DNA of 64,000 nucleotides, taken from assembly GCA_963760405.1 (NCBI GenBank), contig CAVXCV010000013.1, positions 1-64,000 of the forward strand. The letters are read 5' to 3'. The notes under the pieces are model-generated. The model did not search any database. It had not been told where the DNA came from and saw only the letters and a program-made list of their open reading frames with translations. Within the stretch, counting starts at the first letter, position 1, and every line of letters starts with the position of its first letter. This document shows, piece after piece, positions 59,220 to 64,000 of the stretch. The stretch comes from RYN-230 sp963760405. Lineage in GTDB: Bacteria > Actinomycetota > Actinomycetes > Streptosporangiales > Streptosporangiaceae. The translations under genes and the position numbers were made by a program.

Positions 59220-60920
59220 GTGTCCGTGGCCCACCAGCCGGGAGATGCCCCGCTGACGCCCGCTGACCAGCCCGCCCGCCTGTCCGCGGCGCGGCCGGCC
59301 GCTACCCGGCGGCTCGCTGGCCTGGCGGTCATCTCGCTTGCCGCCAGCGCCGCGGCGATGGTCGCGATCGGCCTGGCCGGGCCGTCCCTGGCGGTCCCGC
59401 ACTTCACGGCGTCTCATCCCTGGCCACCCTATTTCGGCTCGGCGCATCTGCCGGACGTGGCCGCGACCGCGCTGGCCTACGTCGCGCTCGGGCTCGGCGG
59501 GCTCGGCCTCACCGCCGGGCTGGTCGCGGTGCGCCGGGGCTGGCGGCCGCGGCCGCGGCCGCTGATCATCGGATCCCTGCTGGCGGTCGTCGCGCTGACG
59601 CTGCTCCCGCCGGTCGGCTCCACCGACATGCTGGACTACGCCATCTACGGGCGGATCGCGGCGCTGGGCCACAGCCCGTACCTGATGACGCCCGCGCAGC
59701 TGGCGAAGACCGGCGACCCGGTGGCCAGGTTCGATCCGCCAGCCTGGCGGCACGCCCCGTCGGTCTACGGCCCGCTCGGCACGCTGTCCGAGCAGTTCGC
59801 GGCCGGCCTGGCCGGGCCCTCCGCCGCCCGGACGATCTTCTGGCTCAAGCTGCTGAACGCGCTGGCCTTCCTGGCGGTGGCGCTGGCCCTGGACTGGCTG
59901 CTGGCCGCGGACCCGGCGGCCCGGGCCCGTGCGCTGCTGCTGTGGGCGGCCAACCCGCTGATGTGGTGGGCCATCCTGGGCGGCGGCCACATCGACGGGC
60001 TGGCCGCGGCCGCGGGCTTCCTCGGCCTGCTCTGCCTGCGCCGCCTCGGGGTGGGCCGCGGGCTCGCGGCCGGGCTGCTGATCGGCGCCGCCATCGCGGT
60101 CAAGGCCCCGTTCGCGATCTTCCTGCTCGGGCCGCTGTGGGCGGCCTGGCGGTCACCGCGGACGCTGGCCGCCGTGGCCCTGGGTACCGCGGCGGTCGTG
60201 CTGCCCAGCTACCTGCTGACCGGCTGGGCCGCGGTCCGGGCGGTGGTGTCCCGGGCCGGCGGTGTCTCGGACGGGTACCAGCCCTGGCAGCTGCTGACCA
60301 GGCTGCTGCCGCACGCGGGCCACACCGCGGCGTTCACGAACACGCTGGCGCTCGGCGGATCCATCGTGCTGGCCGCGATCCTGCTCTGGCGGCTCAAGCC
60401 CGGCTCGCTGGACGTGGCGGGCATGCCGTACGTCCAGCCTGTCCTGGCCGTGTCGCTGGCCTGGCTGATCTGCTCGCCACAGCAGCGGCCGTGGTTCGAC
60501 GCGATGATCTTCCCGCTGGTGGCCGTGCTGCCCGCGACCAGGCTGGACTGGGTGGTCGTGCTGCGCGCCTTCGCCGCCACCGTGGCCCAGCTGCCCGGGG
60601 TAACGTTCGGCGTGAAGGTGCACCCGCACGCGCTCAGCGTCTTCCTGATCCGGATCATCAGCCACGGCGTGGTGCCGGTCACCCTCGCCCTGACCGCCGT
60701 CGCGCTGCTCTGGCTGTGCGTCACCCAGCGCTGGACCGCGGGCGGCCCCGGTCAGGCCCCGGCCGGGGCCAGCGACGGCGCGGACTCCTGGGCCCGTACC
60801 GGCGAGACGCTGAACACCCAGGCCGCCACGAACCCGATAACCAGCGCCACCAGCACGCCGAGGTTGGCGAAAGCCCAGGCCCCGGTCTTGCCGCCGAGCC
60901 CGAAGGGGCCGAGCAAGTAA
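59220..60920 (+). CDS. GT-C mannosyltransferase (MptB-like), doubtful C-terminus
   Basis: The GTG 59220 starts a protein with many spans (LTLLPPVGSTDMLDYAIYGR, LLWAANPLMWWAILGGGHID, LAAVALGTAAVVLPSYLLTG). GSTDMLDYAIYGRIAALGHS with PYLMTPAQLAK, and WLICSPQQRPWFDAMIFPL, fit the polyprenol-phosphate-mannose-dependent alpha-1,6-mannosyltransferase group. The last 55 or so residues (after WTAGGPGQAPAG) are antisense to the permease gene, so the natural stop may have been lost. Act on extracytoplasmic glycans. The N-terminal 40 residues are Ala/Pro-rich. Confidence 0.78.
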   Translation: MSVAHQPGDAPLTPADQPARLSAARPAATRRLAGLAVISLAASAAAMVAIGLAGPSLAVPHFTASHPWPPYFGSAHLPDVAATALAYVALGLGGLGLTAGLVAVRRGWRPRPRPLIIGSLLAVVALTLLPPVGSTDMLDYAIYGRIAALGHSPYLMTPAQLAKTGDPVARFDPPAWRHAPSVYGPLGTLSEQFAAGLAGPSAARTIFWLKLLNALAFLAVALALDWLLAADPAARARALLLWAANPLMWWAILGGGHIDGLAAAAGFLGLLCLRRLGVGRGLAAGLLIGAAIAVKAPFAIFLLGPLWAAWRSPRTLAAVALGTAAVVLPSYLLTGWAAVRAVVSRAGGVSDGYQPWQLLTRLLPHAGHTAAFTNTLALGGSIVLAAILLWRLKPGSLDVAGMPYVQPVLAVSLAWLICSPQQRPWFDAMIFPLVAVLPATRLDWVVVLRAFAATVAQLPGVTFGVKVHPHALSVFLIRIISHGVVPVTLALTAVALLWLCVTQRWTAGGPGQAPAGASDGADSWARTGETLNTQAATNPITSATSTPRLAKAQAPVLPPSPKGPSK

Positions 60921-62254
60921 CCCTGCCAGGTGAGCCAGCTCGCGTACGAGTTGGTGACCAGGCCCCAGCCCACCACCGTGCTGATCACGATGATGGCCAG
61001 CGGGACCAGCCGTACGTCGCCGTAGCGGCCGCGCGGGTCGTACAGCTCCAGCTCGGAGTAGTCCTTCCGGCGCAGCATGATGTCGGCCAGCATGATGCCG
61101 CACCACGCGGCGATCGGCACGCCCAGGGTGATCAGGAAGCCCTCGAACTGGTTCAGGAAGTTGTGCGCGACGAACACCACGTAGATGGTGCCGAGCACCA
61201 TCACGGTGCCGTCGACCAGTGCCGCGGCGTACCGCGGGATGCGCAGCCCCAGGGTCAGCAGCGCCAGCCCGGACGAGTAGATGTCCAGCACTGACCCGCC
61301 GACCAGCCCGAGCACCGCGACGATCGCGAACGGGATCAGGAACCAGGTGGGCAGCAGCGTGGTCAGCGCGCCGATCGGGTCGGCCCCGATCGCGCTGCTC
61401 AGCTTGGCCGACGAGCCGGCCAGCAGCAGCCCGAAGACCAGCAGGAAGATCGGCGCCACGGACGAGCCGAACGTGGTCCAGCCGATCACGCCCCGGCCAG
61501 AGGAACGCCGCGGCAGGTAGCGCGAGTAGTCGGCCGCCACGTTCACCCAGCCCAGCCCGAAGCCGGTCATCACGAACACCAGGGCGCCGATGAACTTCTG
61601 CGGCGAGCCGGCCGGGATGGCCGACACCGTATGCCAGTGGATCTTGTCGGCGACCAGCGCGATGAACACCACGGTCAGCACCCCGGTGACCCAGGTGATC
61701 ACCGACTGCATGCGCATGATCAGGTCGAAGCCCATCACCCCGCCGACCACGGTCAGCCCGCTCACCACGATCAGCGCGATCACCTTCGTGCCGGTGCCGC
61801 CGCCCCAGCCGAGCCGCTCGAACACGGTCGCGGTGGCCAGCGTGGCCAGGATGATCAGCACGGTCTCCCAGCCGACCGTGAGCAGCCAGGAGATCAGCGA
61901 GGGCAGCTTGTTCCCGCGCACCCCGAACGCCGCCCGGCCGAGCACCATCGTCGGTGCCGAGCCCCGCTTGCCGGCCACGGCGATGAAGCCGCAGAGCATG
62001 AACGAGGCGACGATCCCGATCAGCCCGGCCGCGAGCGCCTGCCAGAACGAGACGCCGAAGCCGAGCACGAACGCTCCGTAGCTGATGCCGAGCACCGAGA
62101 CGTTCGCGGCGAACCATGGCCAGAACAGGTCCCGGGGATGGCCCTTGCGCTCGTCGTCCGAGATCACGTTGATCCCGTTCATCTCGACTTGCAGCGGCCG
62201 CAGCTCGGCCGCTGCGGAGCCGACGTTGCCTGGTGCGCGCGCGCTATCAGCCAT
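60752..62254 (-). CDS. NCS1-family nucleobase permease
   Basis: A permease of 500 residues with about 12 spans (FWPWFAANVSVLGISYGAFV, QALAAGLIGIVASFMLCGFI, LVFVMTGFGLGWVNVAADYS). GWVNVAADYSRYLPRRSSGR is a typical NCS1 motif. Cytosine, purine or hydantoin-type compounds are likely substrates. The upstream CoxG-like gene overlaps it by 8 bases, so they share a transcript. The nucleoside-type operon 2 kb to the left may use the imported compound, a guess from content only. Confidence 0.88.
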   Translation of the reverse strand: MADSARAPGNVGSAAAELRPLQVEMNGINVISDDERKGHPRDLFWPWFAANVSVLGISYGAFVLGFGVSFWQALAAGLIGIVASFMLCGFIAVAGKRGSAPTMVLGRAAFGVRGNKLPSLISWLLTVGWETVLIILATLATATVFERLGWGGGTGTKVIALIVVSGLTVVGGVMGFDLIMRMQSVITWVTGVLTVVFIALVADKIHWHTVSAIPAGSPQKFIGALVFVMTGFGLGWVNVAADYSRYLPRRSSGRGVIGWTTFGSSVAPIFLLVFGLLLAGSSAKLSSAIGADPIGALTTLLPTWFLIPFAIVAVLGLVGGSVLDIYSSGLALLTLGLRIPRYAAALVDGTVMVLGTIYVVFVAHNFLNQFEGFLITLGVPIAAWCGIMLADIMLRRKDYSELELYDPRGRYGDVRLVPLAIIVISTVVGWGLVTNSYASWLTWQGYLLGPFGLGGKTGAWAFANLGVLVALVIGFVAAWVFSVSPVRAQESAPSLAPAGA

Positions 62255-62919
62255 GGCATGCCCCTTCCTGCGAGAAATAGCCAGCCGTCAGGTTCTGGGC
62301 CTGGTGGAAGCGGCGCCATGCCGCGGCCGCGGCCAGCGCCCCGGCCGCCAGCGACCCGGCGGCCAGCAGCACCGCCGCGGCGGTGACCGCCCGCTTCGCC
62401 CGGGCCGATTGCGGCCCGCCAGCCTGGCCGCTGGCCGCGGCCGCGGCGCCCCCGGCGGGCTGGCCGCCGGGGGCCTGCGCGGCCAGCAGCCGCTCGACGT
62501 TGCTGGCGAACTGCTCCACCAGGCGCTGCCCGACCTCACCGATCGCACCCGGCGCATACTGCGCGACCCGGCCCCGGACCATCAGGTCGGCGCTGATCAG
62601 CACCCGGGTACTGGCGCCGTGCGGCTCCACCCGGATGGTCAGGTCCGCGTCCGCGCTGCCCTGGCCGCCGCGCTCACGCCCGGACGCGTGCAGGGTCGCG
62701 GTGCCAGCCGCCCGGTCGGCGGCGTCGAGGTGCACGGTGCCCGCGTAGACCGCGTGCACCGGGCCGATCCGGAGCCGGAGCTCACCCGCGTAGGTCCCCT
62801 CCGCCACCTCGCCGATCAGGCGGCTGCCCGGCAGGCAGGCGGCTACCTTCCCTGGGTCGAGCAGGGCGTCGAGTACCTCCGGGGCGCCGGCTGATCCGCA
62901 TCGCGCTGGTGAGCTGCAC
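62247..62919 (-). pseudogene. CoxG-like SRPBCC membrane-anchored protein, one frameshift
   Basis: The GTG 62919 reads MQLTSAMRIS, then one extra base shifts the frame and the family sequence continues PEVLDALLDPGKVAACLPGS, RLIGEVAEGTYAGELRLRIG, ATLHASGRERGGQG and AQYAPGAIGEVGQRLVEQFA. The tail carries one membrane span, AVTAAAVLLAAGSLAAGALA. The length is one over a multiple of three. CoxG proteins anchor CO-dehydrogenase-type molybdenum enzymes to the membrane, and others bind lipophilic substrates. None of the cox genes is seen here. It overlaps the permease start. Confidence 0.78.
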
Positions 62920-62930
62920 GCCCAATGTCC

Positions 62931-63728
62931 TTACCGGTCCATGACCGCTTTACGCTGGGCGCCATCAACCGGGATGTGCGCACCGTTGATGAAACTGGCG
63001 CGGGGCGAGGCCAGGAACGTGACCAGGGCCGCCACCTCGGCAGGCTCGCAGATGCGGCCCAGCGGGATGGACTCGGTGGCCAGCTCATGGGCCCGCTGCT
63101 GGTCCACGCCCTTGTCCCGGGCGAACGCTTTTTCCAGCGTGTCCCACCGGTCGGTATTCACCGGGCCCGGGTTCACCGTGTTGATCCGCACCCCGTAGCG
63201 GCCGTACTGCTCAGCCACGGAGGAGGCGAAGTTGATGTCAGCCGCGTTGGCCACCCCCGCGGTCATCTCCCAGTAGCTGGGCTTCAGCCCATCGTTGCCG
63301 ACGACGAGCACGATCGCGCCGCCGCCCCGCTCCCGCATGTGCCCGATGACCGCGCGCACCGACCGCACGTAGCCCATGAACTTGAGGTTCAGGCTGGCCA
63401 GCCACTGCTCTTCGGTCAGGTCCTCCAGCAGCCCGCCGGGCGAGCTGCCCGCGCAGGTCACCAGGATGTCGATCGGGCCGAGCCGGTCCATGGCCGCGGC
63501 CACGCAGCGCTCGACGTCCGCGGTCACGCTCATGTCGCCGGCCAGCGGGAGGATCGTCCGCCCGGTCGCGGCCTCGATCTCCTTGGCGGTGGTCTCGAGC
63601 GGCTCCGCCGTGCGCGCGGTGATCGCCACATCCGCGCCTTCCTGGGCGAGGTGCTCAGCGACATGCCGGCCGATTCCCTTGCTGGCCCCGGTGACAAAGG
63701 CCACCTTTCCGGCAAGCTGCAGGTCCAC
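62931..63728 (-). CDS. SDR oxidoreductase with an atypical active site
   Basis: The GTG 63728 follows GGAAGGGG. The protein has 265 residues. The NAD(P) motif is FVTGASKGIGRHVAEHLAQE, the strand is VTCAGSSPGGL, and the end is ASFINGAHIPVDGAQRKAV. The usual Tyr-x3-Lys is not present: the corresponding segment reads LKPSYWEMTAGVANAADINF, with Tyr but no Lys at +4. Catalytic use is therefore uncertain. It lies 11 bases upstream of the CoxG-like gene on the same strand and probably heads that operon. A TGGTATACCA palindrome sits just before it. Confidence 0.87.
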   Translation of the reverse strand: MDLQLAGKVAFVTGASKGIGRHVAEHLAQEGADVAITARTAEPLETTAKEIEAATGRTILPLAGDMSVTADVERCVAAAMDRLGPIDILVTCAGSSPGGLLEDLTEEQWLASLNLKFMGYVRSVRAVIGHMRERGGGAIVLVVGNDGLKPSYWEMTAGVANAADINFASSVAEQYGRYGVRINTVNPGPVNTDRWDTLEKAFARDKGVDQQRAHELATESIPLGRICEPAEVAALVTFLASPRASFINGAHIPVDGAQRKAVMDR

Positions 63729-63761
63729 CGCGTGCCCCTTCCGGATAGCGCGTGAGCAGGA

Positions 63762-63771
63762 TGGTATACCA
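63762..63771. promoter_or_regulatory. TGGTATACCA palindrome upstream of the SDR operon
   Basis: A perfect 10-bp palindrome 34 bases before the SDR start codon. TGGTATACCA is the usual core of GntR/FadR-type operators, so a GntR regulator of the SDR-CoxG-permease unit is plausible. Such a gene is not in the window. Confidence 0.6.
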
Positions 63772-63920
63772 AATATCAGCCCGGCGGAAGGCTCCGGCCC
63801 GCGCCCCGCCAGGGTCAGATCCTGGCTGGCCATGTCCGGCTAAGTCCCGATACTTTACGAAACCTCCCACCCCCCCAGGAGCACCAGGTGTAGCCTCAGG
63901 CCCTCGGGAAGGACAATGGC

Positions 63921-64000
63921 GTGTCCCTTACTCAGGCCGACGGCAAGAAGGCCAGCGGCTATGAGGTCGTACAGGCCAGCCGGGACTTCCGGACTCTCCG
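63921..64000 (+). CDS. Start of a gene cut by the window edge
   Basis: A GTG at 63921, preceded by GGGAAGGA, opens a frame to the end of the window: VSLTQADGKKASGYEVVQ, then ASRDFRTL. The divergent promoter region with the SDR operon precedes it. Only 26 codons are visible, too few to name a family. Confidence 0.5.
   Translation, partial: MSLTQADGKKASGYEVVQASRDFRTL

Noticed and set aside
60153..62117. Minus-strand frame of 654 codons in the permease/mannosyltransferase region
   Set aside because: Arg/Gly-rich out-of-frame shadow of the NCS1 permease and antisense of the mannosyltransferase.

Overview
The window is high-GC actinobacterial chromosome, about 70 percent GC or more over most of its length. 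Evidence includes GTG/TTG starts, a split Glu-Asp-Phe tRNA cluster, a PspC protein, a DUF574 (SAV2177-type) methyltransferase, a PPOX/F420-type flavoprotein, CHAT-WD40 and Clp-N/HTH pairs, a LigD polymerase domain and an MptB-like GT-C mannosyltransferase. The order looks like Streptosporangiales, Catenulisporales or a related group, but the species cannot be fixed from the sequence.

Layout. 0-10.4 kb is accessory. It opens with a lower-GC block holding two overlapping unknown genes (one with a HEPN-like RNxxxH motif) and a badly frameshifted Mrr-type restriction gene. An IS110 remnant follows. Next is a 35-bp copy of the tRNA-Phe 3' half, then a tightly overlapping minus-strand operon of plasmid/ICE-type genes led by an ArdC antirestriction protein, then a decayed CHAT-WD40 gene. 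This part ends at the tRNA-Glu/Asp/Phe cluster. 10.8-24 kb is more conserved: an MFS transporter, PspC, a glutaryl-CoA-dehydrogenase-like enzyme, a transketolase/PDH-E1-like enzyme, phoU, a universal stress protein, pstSCAB and tRNA-Lys. 24.5-30 kb carries two divergent FtsX-type permeases, both broken. 30-38 kb mixes a DUF574 methyltransferase, an aldo/keto reductase, ArsR plus an SRPBCC fragment, a four-carbon sugar-acid (erythronate/threonate) gene set, and an HTH/Clp-N pair behind a palindromic operator.

38-51 kb is a catabolic region. It has a lutA homologue, rbsA/rbsC with a decayed binding-protein gene, an SsnA/AtzB-like amidohydrolase and an IclR regulator. A plus-strand operon of CaiB CoA-transferase, citryl-CoA-lyase-like protein and LigB/LigA-type extradiol dioxygenase follows, then BKACE, an amidohydrolase-2 protein and a PadR/peptide-deformylase pair. 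52-64 kb has a stand-alone LigD polymerase domain, GNAT, PAP2 and VOC proteins. It also has an isochorismatase-like / ADP-ribosylglycohydrolase / PfkB operon, a GT-C mannosyltransferase, an NCS1 permease with a CoxG-like gene and an SDR, and the first codons of a last gene.

A cross-cutting observation is that about a dozen otherwise recognisable genes are interrupted by one or a few single-base insertions or deletions, often in short G/C runs. Some may be real pseudogenes (Mrr, IS110, the rbsB remnant), but the spread across conserved genes suggests that part of this is residual sequencing error. No clearly new system is proven. The best candidates are the HEPN-like pair beside Mrr, the ArdC-led operon next to an inverted tRNA-Phe fragment, and the CoA-transferase / citryl-CoA-lyase-like / extradiol-dioxygenase operon.
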